64,000 bases of DNA from Turnera subulata (taxonomy: Eukaryota; Streptophyta; Magnoliopsida; Malpighiales; Passifloraceae): NCBI GenBank assembly GCA_028386065.3, contig JAKUCV010003227.1, positions 81,303 to 145,302 of the forward strand, read 5' to 3'. How positions within the stretch are numbered: the first letter of the stretch is position 1; every line of letters starts with the position of its first letter. The position numbers and the translations under genes are program-made. Below are positions 33,358 to 44,544 of the stretch, piece after piece. The notes beneath the pieces were generated by a model. The model saw nothing but the letters and a program-made list of their open reading frames with translations, searched no databases and was not told the origin of the DNA.

Positions 33358-35393
33358 TGTAAGTAACCGGGTATGCAAAAAGAGACAATATGCACAACGG
33401 AAAACCCGGAACTAATGGAGTATCCATGTGAAACGGGGTAAACCGAATAACAAAAATTTGTACCTGGTTAGGTTGAGATCTTTCACTCAACTGATGATCC
33501 GAATCAGCAAGAACCGGACAGAAATCCGACTCCTCTATGGTATCCACACGAACCGTCGACGACCGCTAGCAATCGTCACACGATTACTAACCCGAGCACT
33601 CCCGAACCGCAGTGCTAGCTGCAGAATTTCTGAGAGCTAGAGACTAGTGTTTGATGTGTTTCTTTCTCAAGAATGAAGTGTGTATTCTTTTGTGTGTTAA
33701 TCTCTTTATCCACTTTCTTTCACATACATATCATATATGTATCAACGTTAGTTTATATATAGAAATGGTCAACCTAATCATACATACATTTTATCATGCA
33801 TGATTGTGTTTTCCATTATCTATACTTTAGTCACAATCATCAACATGATCATGTCTCCACTAACTCAACTTTAATCATACATATCACTATATATATAATA
33901 ATGACACATCAATTTCGTCCTTTTTGAGTAATAATTCAGGTTCAATAATTCTGGTAACTAGTGAACCAAACCAACCCAAACGACCCGGTCCAATCATGGT
34001 CCAACCATGGTCCAACTACACCCGGTCGAACCATGGTCCAACCATCTGCTCGAATCAACGGTTCTATGTGTGTGACCCTGTAGGCACTTGTAATGTCCGG
34101 CAATAATTGTAAATTCTCATTTTACAATTATAAGCAAAGAGCGGCGTCTAGCAACACTTCATTGCTACCCGAACGACAAGATCAGTACTGATTCTATATG
34201 CCTCGAAACAAGTCATCGTCCTTTCGTCCCATAATCAAGATTAAACCGAGACATGGAAAACGTCAAACTCGTATATGTTTAATCTTAGTTAATTGTGTAA
34301 AACGGATCCTATTGATATCACTATAACATACAGTCCGAGCATGGCCATGCATTTAACAGTTCAACTCTATCAAGAAGCCCATCTGATAATATACCCGTTA
34401 TATGGGTCGGACGAATCCCATCTTGATCAATCAAAACCCACTACACATTTATCATATACCCAATGATTACCCTTAAGTCCACCCAGTTACGGATGACTAG
34501 AAATAATATCAAAGTATACGACTCATATGTTGGGAACCTTGATGATCTCAGGTCTAAGGACAATACATANNNNNNNNNNNNNNNNNNNNNNNNNNNNNNN
34601 NNNNNNNNNNNNNNNNNNNNNNNNNNNNNNNNNNNNNNNNNNNNNNNNNNNNNNNNNNNNNNNNNNNNNNNNNNNNNNNNNNNNNNNNNNNNNNNNNNNN
34701 NNNNNNNNNNNNNNNNNNNNNNNNNNNNNNNNNNNNNNNNNNNNNNNNNNNNNNNNNNNNNNNNNNNNNNNNNNNNNNNNNNNNNNNNNNNNNNNNNNNN
34801 NNNNNNNNNNNNNNNNNNNNNNNNNNNNNNNNNNNNNNNNNNNNNNNNNNNNNNNNACAGTTCAACTCTATCAAGAAGCCCATCTGATAATATACCCGTT
34901 ATATGGGTCGGACGAATCCCATCTTGATCAATCAAAACCCACTACACATTTATCATATACCCAATGATTACCCTTAAGTCCACCCAGTTACGGATGACTA
35001 GAAATAATATCAAAGTATACGACTCATATGTTGGGAACCTTGATGATCTCAGGTCTAAGGACAATACATACAAAAGAACCACTAATGACTATCATATAAC
35101 GTTCCATATAGGGTTCTTATGTGGGTCAGTCCAGTCCACAAGTTCTCTAACTTGTACCCGTATGTAGAATTCATTTCTCATACAATTCTCAACATACGCT
35201 AGTCTTAATTTATTATTACATCCCATCCACAAGAATAATCGACTAGGGATATTTTAAGGATACAAAGTATTCTAGGGTTATAAATATGTGCAAGCGATTA
35301 TCTCATAATCATATTTATTGGAATAACCTTAATGTATATACATGATTACAAACAACCATCCATTGATTGGCTTTTGGGCATATTACACTAACA
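33358..35393 (-). repeat. copia-4 5' LTR, containing an assembly gap
   Basis: From TGTAAGTAACCGGG at 33358 to ACACTAACA at 35393. The apparent length of 2036 bp includes 287 N and a 214-bp repeated block; without these it is about 1.53 kb, like the other copia LTRs. Confidence 0.92.
34356..35070. other. assembly gap with duplicated edges
   Basis: N fills 34570-34856. The 214 bases before it (34356-34569) reappear after it (34857-35070), from ACAGTTCAAC to ACAATACATA. Contig ends that overlap but were not joined would give this picture. Reading frames that span the N are meaningless. Confidence 0.95.
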
Positions 35394-35894
35394 AGAGAAT
35401 GCTGATAAGGTATGCAAATTGCAAAGATCTATTTATGGATTGAAGCAAGCTTCTAGGAGTTGGAATCTTCGTTTTGATGAAGTAATCAAACATTTTGGTT
35501 TCATTAAGAATGAAAATGAGCCATGTGTTTACAGGAAGGTTAGTGGGAGCACTATCGTTTTCTTGTTGTTGTATGTTGACGACATTCTACTCATTAGGAA
35601 TGATATTCCAACAGTAGAGTCTGTAAAGACTTAGCTAGGAAAGAATTTCTCAATGAAGGACTTAGGAGAAGCTGCCTACGTGCTACGTGTAAAGATCTAC
35701 AGAGATAGATCCAAAAGGCTTCTTGGTCTAAGTCAAAGTACGTATATTGACAAGGTGCTTAAAAGGTTTAGAATGCAAGAATCCATGAAAGGTTACTTGT
35801 CCATGTCACATGGCATAACTCTCTCAAAGAATCAATGTACTAGTACATCTAATGAGAGAGAGCGAATGAGTAAGATCCCTTATGCGTCAGCAAT
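35394..35894 (+). pseudogene. copia-3 gag-pol, part 3 (RT C-terminal half)
   Basis: Copia-3 resumes with RT: SIYGLKQASRSWN, LLLYVDDILLIRN, then a TAG at 35632-35634 at the same codon as the RT stop of copia-2, then LGEAAYVLRVKIYRDR and the start of the RNase H connection (SKIPYASAI). It ends at 35894, where gypsy-C is inserted; the TSD GCAAT is 35890-35894. Confidence 0.93.
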
Positions 35895-36722
35895 TGATGC
35901 AAACATAGATGCGGACACTCGAGATGGCAAGTTGAGCATGCCCACAGGTCCAATGACACGGGCTCGATCCGAACAGATTAAAACTCAACTGCAACAACAT
36001 GTGCAAGCATTGCTCAATCTTGAGTTGCAAGAGGATCGGGTAATCATGCTTGGAGAGGAACTGAAACTGAAGCCCATCAATTTGCTGTCAATTAAGGAGT
36101 AGTTGGCTCAAGAGCACATTCGGGCCCAGTCGACATCAATCCACCTTCAAGGAGGTGTCGACATAACCATTTTATTTTTATTAATTATAGTTGTCAATTT
36201 TATATAATTGAAACAATTAAAATCGACTAGTTTTATTCTATTTTATTATTGTAAGGATTTAATTAGTGTTCAAGTTATGTGGGCTCAATTAAATCCTAGT
36301 CCATCTAGTAATAGGAGAGGAGGTGCCAAGACTTGGAGTTCAAGGAGGAGCCGACGTTACTGTTCACCGACTTTACTGTTCACCGACTTTGAGGAGGTGT
36401 GTTCTCCTATAAATAGAACCCTTGGGGTTCATTGCTAGAGAGATTATTTGAGTAATAAAAAGTTCAGTTAAACTTGAATAATCTCGGCCCAAAGAGAGGA
36501 GTCTCTTTGTTTTTTTTATCCTTTGTGCTTTGTTTCTTTGTTGTCTAGCACCGAGAGTTTAGGAGGTGGAGGGCCTTTCGCGTCCATCTGTTGCCTAACA
36601 CGGATTGTTAGGAGGTGAAGAGCAACAGCGCAAGAACAGTGCACGATTAGTTGTGATTTGAGATCGGGACAACTTTAGATACGAAGGTGCTTCTAGGACC
36701 GGCTAGGTGTGTTGGCGTATCA
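35895..36722 (+). repeat. gypsy-C 5' LTR
   Basis: 828 bp, TGATGCAAACATAG ... TTGGCGTATCA. It has two 16-bp units at 36356-36387 followed by TATAAATA at 36408-36415. It is nearly identical to 40699-41525. Confidence 0.95.
36408..36415 (+). promoter_or_regulatory. TATA box of gypsy-C 5' LTR
   Basis: TATAAATA about 20 bp after the 16-bp repeat pair; the equivalent in the 3' LTR is at 41212-41219. Confidence 0.7.
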
Positions 36723-37037
36723 ATTTTGGTAGCGGAGCTCAGGTTATCAAATCAATCAACTATCCTTTTATTTTCTGTTGATTATTATTCTGCCGCAATT
36801 ATTATTATTTTTTTAAAAAAAAAAGAAGAAGAAAAAGAAATCGATTGATTATATTTGATAGCCAAATTGTTTGCAAGAGAGGTTGAAGTTGTTACAGTGG
36901 AGTCGTTGCAATGGAGGGCCTTGAGTTATGCGCTGGTTTGAATCAACAACCGGTAGCTCGTCGAAGACAAAAAATTTGCAGAGCTCCAGCGCAAAGCTCG
37001 AAACAACACGGAGGAGCTTAAACGCTTAATTGCGGGC

Positions 37038-37676
37038 GTGACCAAGCAGAGAGGGCAGCAACCACTACCACAGCAGCAACAGCAGCCTCCTCCACGCCAA
37101 CAACAAGCCTCACCACCATTTGATGAGGAACCAGTGCGCCGAGCTGAGCCACAGCAGAGGGACGAGATACCGGACCCTTGGGAACAAGCCGAACATCGGA
37201 GACATTTGGAAGACGAGATCGAACATGAAGCTCAGGAAGAAGAAAATGCACCAGTGGAAGATCAATATGTGCAAGAGGCGCCTGCATCCGACCAACTACT
37301 TCTAGTGACGAGGCGAGCTCTTAGTGCACAGTTAAAAGAGGATGAGACCGAGCAGAGGGAAAACATCTTCCACACCAGATGCCATGTTGATGGCAAAGCT
37401 TGTAGTGTGATCATTGACAGTGGGAGTTGTACGAATGTAGCCAGCACCTTGACGGTGGAGAAATTGGGATTGGCCGTTTCGAAGCATCCCAACCCATATA
37501 AGCTGCAGTGGTTGAATGACATGGGTGAGATCAAGGTGAAGAAACAGGTTCTTGTTACTATGACCATTGGTAATTATTCTGACAAGGTACTATGTGATGT
37601 TATACCCATGCATGCTTGTCACATTTTACTTGGAAGACCATGGCAGTATGACAGGCGAGTATGGCACGATGGCTAA
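37038..37676 (+). pseudogene. gypsy-C Gag remnant plus protease
   Basis: A 212-residue frame. Residues 1-90 are a Gln/Pro-rich then Glu-rich stretch (PQQQQQPPPRQQQ), probably left over from Gag. Residues about 92-212 are a retropepsin-like domain with IIDSGSCTN (active-site Asp near residue 127), PYKLQWLNDMGE and the C-terminal HILLGRPWQYDRR. No capsid and no CCHC knuckle are present, so Gag is internally deleted. An earlier ATG at 36911 starts a short frame with a stop near 37018. The protease frame ends at TAA in 37674-37676, where gypsy-E reads a Tyr codon, so a small indel breaks the polyprotein. Confidence 0.88.
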
Positions 37677-37715
37677 CAGAATAGGTACTCTTTCTCCATA
37701 GTTGAGCAGAAATTC

Positions 37716-40690
37716 ATGTTAGCTCCATTGTCTCCACAACAAGTGTATTATGATCAGAAGCACTTGGAGAAGAGTGCTGAGGCAATGAAGCAAGAAAAGG
37801 CAGCCAAGCTGCAACAACATGGTGAGCATGAGAGGATAGCGGAGGACTATGCAAAAGAAAAGCAGGCAAATAAAGTTGACACTAAGGGAGAAAAACAGAG
37901 AGCTATTGTCGACTTGGACAGAAAAACTGAGGGGAAAAAGAAACAGAACTTCTATGCGACTATAAGGGATTTTCGAGTGGCATGTGCGGGAAAGAAGGAT
38001 ATTCTGGTGCTCTTATACAAGGGAGCTTATTTTTTCTGACAAAGACCTTAATTCGGACATTCCTAGTTCTGTTGTTTCCGTTTTGCAGGATTTTCTGGAT
38101 GTGTTTCCAGAGGAGTTACCAAAAGAATTGCCGCCTATTCAGGGCGTAGAGCATCAAATTGATTTTGTTCCTGGAGCACAAATCCCAAATCCGTCAGCAT
38201 ATAGGGCTAACCCCGAGGAAACCAAAGAAATTCAGTAGCAAGTCGACGAGTTACTTACAAAAGGGTTGGTACGGGAGAGTTTGAGTCCTTGTGCTGTACC
38301 AGTGATTCTAGTACCCAAGAAGGATGGTACATGGCGTATGTGCGTTGATTGTCACGCCATCAACAAAATAACAGTTAAGTATCGCCATCCTATCCCTCGA
38401 CTTGATGATATGCTAGATGAGTTATATGGTGCATGCATATTTTCGAAGATTGATCTCATGAGTGGATATCATCAGACCCGCATGAACATCGGTGATGAGT
38501 GGAAAACTGCATTCAAAACTAAATTTGGATTGTATGAATGGTTGGTAATGCCGTTTGGTTTGACTAATGCTCCTAGCACATTTATGCGGTTGATGAATCA
38601 TGTCTTGCGAGCCTTCATCGGAAAATTCGTAGTTGTGTACTTTGACGACATCCTTATCTATAGCAAAAGTGAACATGAGCATATTGAACACCTTAGATTA
38701 GTCTTGGAGGCTCTTAGGGCTGAAAAACTATTTGCTAAATTGAAGAAGTGTACATTCTGTGTGGGTAGCGTCGTTTTTCTTGGTTATGTGGTGAGTTCCG
38801 GGGAATTGAAGTTGACCAAGAGAAGGTACAAGCCTTACGGGAGTGGCGGACTCCTACAATAGTCTTAGAAGTAAGGTCTTTTCACGGACTTGCTAGTTTC
38901 TAGAGGAGGTTTGTAAAAGATTTTAGCACCATTGCTGCACCTTTGAATGAGATTGTGAAAAAAGAAATTGGGTTTAAATGGGGACAGGAGCAAGAGGATG
39001 CATTTAATGCTTTGAAGGATAAGCTAAGTACCGCTCCTTTTCTTAAATTGCTTGATTTTAACTCAACCTTTGAGGTCGAATGTGATGCCTCTGGTATAGG
39101 CATAGGAGCTGTTCTTTTGCAGGAGAAGAGGCCCATCGCTTATTTCAGTGAAAAATTGAAGGGTGCATAGTTAAACTATTCGACATATGATAAAGAGTTG
39201 TATGCACTAGTACGGGCTTTGCAAACATGGCAGCATTAGCTATGGCCCAAAGAGTTCGTGATCCACACCGATCATGAAAGTTTGAAGCATCTAAAGGGCC
39301 AAGGAAAATTGAACAAGAGACATGCTAAGTGGCTCGAGTTCATCGAGACATTTCCCTACGTGGTGAAGTATAAGCAAGGTAAGGATAATGTCATAGCAGA
39401 TGCATTATAACGGAGGTATGCTCTTATCACTTCTCTTAGTTCGAAATTAATGGGATTTGAGCATATTAAGGACTTGTACAAGGATGATCATGATTTTGCG
39501 TCAATCTATGCTGCTTGTGAACATGCTGGGTTCGGTAAGTTTTACATTGATGCAGGATATTTGTTTAAGGAACAAAAACTTTGCATCCCAGCTTGTTCGA
39601 TGAGAGAATTGCTTGTTAGAGAGTCTCATAATGGAGGTTTGATGGGACACTTTGGCATTGCTAAGACGCTTGACTTCTTGCATGAGCATTTTTATTGGCC
39701 ATATATGAAGAAGGATGTTAAGCGAGTTTGTGCAGGTTGTGTTCCATGTAGACAGGCGAAATCCAGAGTGCAACCTCACGGGTTGTACACACCATTGCCT
39801 GTTCCGGATAGTCCTTGGACTGAATTATCTATGGACTTTATTATTGGGTTACCTCGGACCAAGCGGGGACACGACAGTGTGTTCGTTGTTGTTGACAGGT
39901 TTAGCAAGATGGCACATTTTATTGCTTCTCACAAAACAGATGATCCATCGCATGTTGCTGACTTGTTCTTTAAGGATGTGGTACGCTTGCATGGCATTCC
40001 TAAGACCATTGTTTCGGACAGGGATTCTAAGTTCCTCAGTCACTTCTGGCGTATGTTATGGAGTAAGTTGGGGACCAAGTTGTTGTTCTCGACGACTTGT
40101 CATCCTCAAACGGATGGCCAAACTGAAGTGGTGAACAGGATGCTAGGATCTTTGTTACGTGCTGTTGTGGGACGAAATTTGAAGACTTGGGAAGAGTGTT
40201 TGCCTTTGGTCGAGTTTGCTTATAATAGGAGCATTCATTCTTCTACGGGTTATTCGCCGTTTGAAATTGTTTATGGATATAACCCACTAACTCCCTTGGA
40301 TTTATTGCCTTTACCTGTTAATGAGCTTGTGAGTATAGATGGGCAGCAAAAGGCGAAGTTAGTACGGTCTATCCATGAGAAGGCGCGACAGCATATCGAG
40401 ACCAAGAACAAGAAGTATGCTCAAAAGGCTAATCAAGGGAGCAAGCTTGTGAGGTTTTAGCCTGGGGATTGGGTTTGGGTACACTTTCGGAAGGAGAGGT
40501 TTCCTAAGCAACGGAAATCTAAGCTTGATCCACGTAGAGATGGACCATTTCAAGTTCTTGAACGCATTGGCGACAATGCTTACAAGATTGACCTGCCCAG
40601 TGAGTATGGCGTTAGTGCCACATTCAATGTTGCTGATCTTACTCTCTTTGACCACGCAGATATAGATTCGAGGGCGAATCCTTTTCAGGA
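37716..40690 (+). pseudogene. gypsy-C RT, RNase H and integrase (pol), broken
   Basis: Pol continues after protease: a charged linker (37716-37960), then RT with [24 protein letters not shown] and the YFDD box (38266-38862). RNase H starts with [16 protein letters not shown] (38943-39170). Integrase is open at 39450-40460, with the HHCC finger ([22 protein letters not shown]), [23 protein letters not shown] and [10 protein letters not shown], so all three catalytic acidic residues are present. After a TAG at 40458 the GPY/F-like tail ([19 protein letters not shown]) continues to the polypurine tract. Further stops and frameshifts lie near 38037, 38236, 38820-38860, 39168, 39238 and 39407. Several look like single-base changes when compared with gypsy-E. 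Confidence 0.94.
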
Positions 40691-40698
40691 GGGGGGAA

Positions 40699-41525
40699 TG
40701 ATGCAGACATAGATACGGGCACTCGAGATGGCAAGTTGAGCTTGCCCACAGGTCCAATGACACGGGCTCGATCCAGACCGATTAAAACTCAACTGCAACA
40801 ACATGTGCAAGCATTGCTTAATCTTGAGTTGCAGGAGGATCGGGTAATCAAGCTTGGAGAGGAACTGAAACTGAAGCCCATCAATTTGCTGTCAATTAAG
40901 GAGTAGTTGACTCAAGAGCACATTCGGGCCCAGTCGACATCAATCCACCTTCAAGGAGGTGTCGACATAACCATTTTATTTTTAATAATTATAGTTGTCA
41001 ATTTTATATAATTGGAACAATTAAAATCGGCTAGTTTTATTCTATTTTACTACTGTAAGGATTTAATTAGTGTCCAAGTTATGTGGGCTCAATTAAATCC
41101 TAGTCCATCTAGTAATGGGAGTGGAGGTGCCAAGACTTGGAGTTCAAGGAGGAGCCGTCGTTACTATTCACCGACTTTACTGTTCACCGACTTTGAGGAG
41201 GTGTGTTCGCCTATAAATAGAACCCTTGGGGTTCATTGTTAGAGAGATTATTTGAGTAATAAAAAGTTCAGTTAAACTTGAATAATCTCGGCCCAAAGAG
41301 AGGAGTCTCTTTATTTTTTTTATCCTTTGTGCTTTGTTTCTTTGTTGTCTAGCACCGAGAGTTTAGGAGGTGGAGGGGCTTTCGCGTCCATCTGTTGCCT
41401 AACACAGATTGTTAGGAGGTGAAGAGCATCAGCGCAAGAACAATGCTCGATTGGTTGTGATTTGAGATCGGACAACTTTAGATACGAAGGTGCTTCTAGG
41501 ACCGGCTAGGTGTGTTGTCGTATCA
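40699..41525 (+). repeat. gypsy-C 3' LTR
   Basis: 827 bp, TGATGCAGACATAG ... TTGTCGTATCA, preceded by the polypurine tract. It differs from the 5' LTR by scattered bases. Confidence 0.95.
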
Positions 41526-41924
41526 GCAATAGGATCTATCATGTATGTCATGCTATGTACTCGACCAGATGTCGCATATGCATTAAGTGTCATAAGCAGA
41601 TATCAATCTGATCCCGGTGAAGGTCACTGGACAGCGGTTAAGAACATCCTTAAGTACTTGAGAAGAACTAAGGATGCATTCCTTGTATACGGAAGCGTTG
41701 ATGAGCTTGTTGTAAAGGGTTACACAGATGCTAGCTTCCAAACTCACATTTATGACTTTAGATCGCAGTCAGGATATGTGTTTTGTCTTAGAGGCGATGT
41801 GAGGCTGTGCAAAGTTCCTTCGGAGAACAATGTAGCAGATCCTTTAACAAAGCTGCTCACACAGCAGAAGCATGATGGTGATGCTATATCCATTGGTATT
41901 AGATACATGGATGATTGGCTTTAG
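41526..41924 (+). pseudogene. copia-3 gag-pol, part 4 (RNase H remnant)
   Basis: Last part of the copia-3 polyprotein: MLCTRPDVAYALSV, YLRRTKDAFLVYGS, then the same internal deletion as copia-2 (SGYVFCLRG joined to DVRLCKVPSENN), so catalytic RNase H sequence is absent. It ends with DDWL and a normal TAG at 41922, next to the polypurine tract (about 41923-41938). Confidence 0.93.
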
Positions 41925-41938
41925 TGCAAGTGGGAGAT

Positions 41939-43486
41939 TGTTAGTGTAATGCCCAAAAGCCAATCATTGGATGATTATATAGTCATGTATATTTATTATG
42001 GTTTTATTCCAATAAATCTGTTTTATCAGTGATAAATGCTTGCACATATTTATAACCTAAGAATATTTTATATTCTTGAATTGTCCCTAGTCGATTATTA
42101 TTAAGGATGGGTTATAATAATAAATTAAGACTAGCATATGTTGAGAATTATATGAGATATGAATTCTATATATATGTACAAGTTAGAGAACTTGTGGTCT
42201 GGACTGACCCGACATAAGAATACTACATGGATTGTTATATATATTGTCAATAGTGGTTCTTATATGTACTATCCTTAGACCTGAGATCATCAAGGTTCCC
42301 AACATATGAGTCATATACTTTGATATTACTCTTGGTCATTCGTAAATGAGTGAATCTTAGAGTAATCATTGGGTACATGATATATTGTGTAGTGGGTTTT
42401 GTATGATCAAGATGGAATTCGTCCAACCCTTATAATGGGTATATTATCAGTTGGGCCTTTTGATAGAGTTGAACTGTAAATTGCATGGCCATGCTAAGAA
42501 TAAGTGATATGGGGATATCATTTGTATCTATTTTACACAGTTAACTCAGGGATCAAGAAACATTAGATTAAACATAAACGAGAATGACATATTCCATGTC
42601 TCGTGTTTGATCTTGACAGTGAGACGAAAGGATAATGACATTTTTCTGAGGCATAATGAATCAGTACTGATCTGGTCACTTGAGTAGCACTGATGTGTTG
42701 CTAGACACCGCTCATTGTTTATAATTATAAAGGAGAGTTTATAATTATTGCCATCGTGATTAGTGCCTATACGGTCACACACTTAGAACTATTGATTTGA
42801 GCGAGTGGTTAGACCATGGTTCGACCAGGTTATTGAGCTAGTGGTTGGACCATGGTTGGACCGGGTCGTTTGGGTTAGTTCGGTTCAATAGTTACCAGAA
42901 TTGTTGAACCTGAATTATTGTCCAAAAGGCATGAAAGGATGTGTTGTTTTATGTATATGTTGATATATATAATTGAGTTAGTGGAGACATGATCATGTTA
43001 ATTATTGTGACTAAAGTATAGATAATGGAAAACACAATTATGCATGATAAGATGTATGTATGATTGGTTGGCCATTTTTTATATTAACTAACATGTAAAC
43101 ATATATGTGATATATGTAAGAGTGTGAAGTATGAGCAGATTTGAGTAGAGCTCAACACACAAGCACATACACAATAGTTGTGAGAAAAACACTCTAGGCT
43201 CTTTTGCTCTCGGAATTCTGCAGCTAGCACTGCGGTTCGGGAGTGCTCGGGTTAGTGATCATGAGACGGTTGCTAGCAGTCATCGACGGTTCATGTGGAT
43301 ACCATAGAGGAGTCGTATTTCTGTCCGGTTCTTGCTGATTCGGATCATCAGTTGAGTGGAAGATCTCAACCAAACCAGTTATGAAATTTTTGTTATTCGG
43401 TTTACCTCGTTTCACATGGATCGTCCATTAGTTCCAGGTTTCCGCTGCGCATATTGTCTCTTTGATTGCATACCCGGTTACTTACA
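41939..43486 (+). repeat. copia-3 3' LTR
   Basis: A 1548-bp LTR, TGTTAGTGTAATGCCC ... CCCGGTTACTTACA, preceded by the polypurine tract AGTGCAAGTGGGAGAT. The flank begins TATAG, a candidate target-site duplication whose partner would lie left of the window. Confidence 0.93.
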
Positions 43487-44316
43487 TATAGAAACAAGAT
43501 TAGTGCAATCTTGAAGGAGTCGGCGGGGGATTCCTCGGGGGAGGAAAATGCCAAAGAAGAGCAAGCCAGGATGGGATCGTTAAGGATCCTGAATGGCGTG
43601 AAAGTTAATAGATCGGTGCCTAAGGAAGGACGCATGTTTACCACAGTGCGGATTGGGGAGCATGAGAATTATGCTTTGATTGATACTGTGGTACTCACAA
43701 CTTTCTTGTAGGTGATGAAGCAAAGAAGTTGGACATCACAATTACCAAGGAGTAGAGTACAATGAAAGCAGTCAATACAGTTGCACAACCTATCCTCGAT
43801 GTGGCACGAGGTGTAGAGATTAACTTGGGAGAATGGAGAGGCAAGATCGAGTTGACCGTGGTTCCACTTGACGACTATCCCATGATATTAGGGATGGAGT
43901 TTTTCGAGAAGACAAATTCGTCAATTCTCTTGGGTGCTAGCCAGATTCACATGGCAAGAGGCATGAGTACCTGTGTGGTGCAGACTAGACAAGAGGGCAG
44001 GAAGCCAAGAAAGAAACTTTCTGCAGTCCAGTTGGTGCAAAAAGATCACACAGAGGTACATGAGGTGAGTAGGCAGGCAATGGAACCAACAGTGACACCA
44101 TGTATTGTGGCACAGTTGGCGGGGGTGGCAAGAGCCACAAAACCCTTGAAGATTGATTTCTTGGAGGAGATCAAGCTTGGAGATGCATCACCAAAGGCAG
44201 GTCTAGAAAGTGAAGACAAGAAGACAAGTTCTTCACAAGGAGACTATAATGGCTATGGTGGTGGAGACCGTGTGGAAGCACAAGGTTACAAGAAGAGTGA
44301 CCAAGGAGCATGTTCG
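43487..44316 (+). pseudogene. gypsy Gag-protease remnant
   Basis: Two frames (43466-43711 and 43762-44343) carry pieces of a Ty3/gypsy polyprotein different from gypsy-A, -C and -E. The first has a Gag end (EENAKEEQARMGSLRIL) and the protease start (YALIDTVVLTTFL), where the expected D-T-G-A-T-H motif is damaged. The second has the protease C-terminal part (GVEINLGEWRGKIELTVVP, then DDYPMILGMEFF) and a linker towards RT. RT is not present; a giant-LTR relative begins at 44317. The left end is cut by the copia-3 3' LTR. Confidence 0.8.
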
Positions 44317-44528
44317 TGTAATGCCCCGACTTTTCATAATTAAATTTATGGAATTTTTTGAATTTTCAATTCCAATTGTACCCTCGTGAGTTCTTTAGAG
44401 TTTTGGACCTAGGGGTATTTAATTACCTCGAATTATTGAGTTTTATGTCGAGTTCCTTCTTTATCGGGCCTTCGTTGGAGTAAAATCGGGTCTTGGAGTT
44501 GAAACTCAAGGTTGGGTGCAGTTTAACT

Positions 44529-44544
44529 AAAACTACGTAGTTTT
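44529..44544. promoter_or_regulatory. 16-bp palindrome, variant form
   Basis: AAAACTACGTAGTTTT, perfect palindrome, at the position corresponding to GAAACTACGTAGTTTC in the giant LTRs. Confidence 0.55.

Larger units (their letters stand above)
26812..35393 (-). mobile_element. copia-4, near-full-length Ty1/copia element nested in copia-3
   Basis: A minus-strand copia element with both LTRs, polypurine tract, primer site, leader and a nearly complete gag-pol, flanked by the 5-bp duplication AGAGA (26807-26811 and 35394-35398). The copia-3 RT sequence continues across it. The right LTR contains the assembly gap and a 214-bp duplication that is probably an artefact. It is the best preserved copia copy here, but stop codons and one frameshift make it inactive. 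Confidence 0.94.
35895..41525 (+). mobile_element. gypsy-C, Ty3/gypsy element nested in copia-3
   Basis: A plus-strand element of 5631 bp flanked by the 5-bp duplication GCAAT (35890-35894 and 41526-41530). LTRs are 35895-36722 and 40699-41525 (828 and 827 bp). The primer site TTGGTAGCGGAGC lies at about 36726-36738 and the polypurine tract (AGGAGGGGGGAA) ends at 40698. The internal region is 3976 bp and codes for a shortened Gag, protease, RT, RNase H and integrase, with several stops. Capsid and zinc knuckle are missing. Confidence 0.95.

Noticed and set aside
34441..34967. Reading frames crossing the run of N
   Set aside because: Their central parts are unknown bases and the flanks are LTR sequence.
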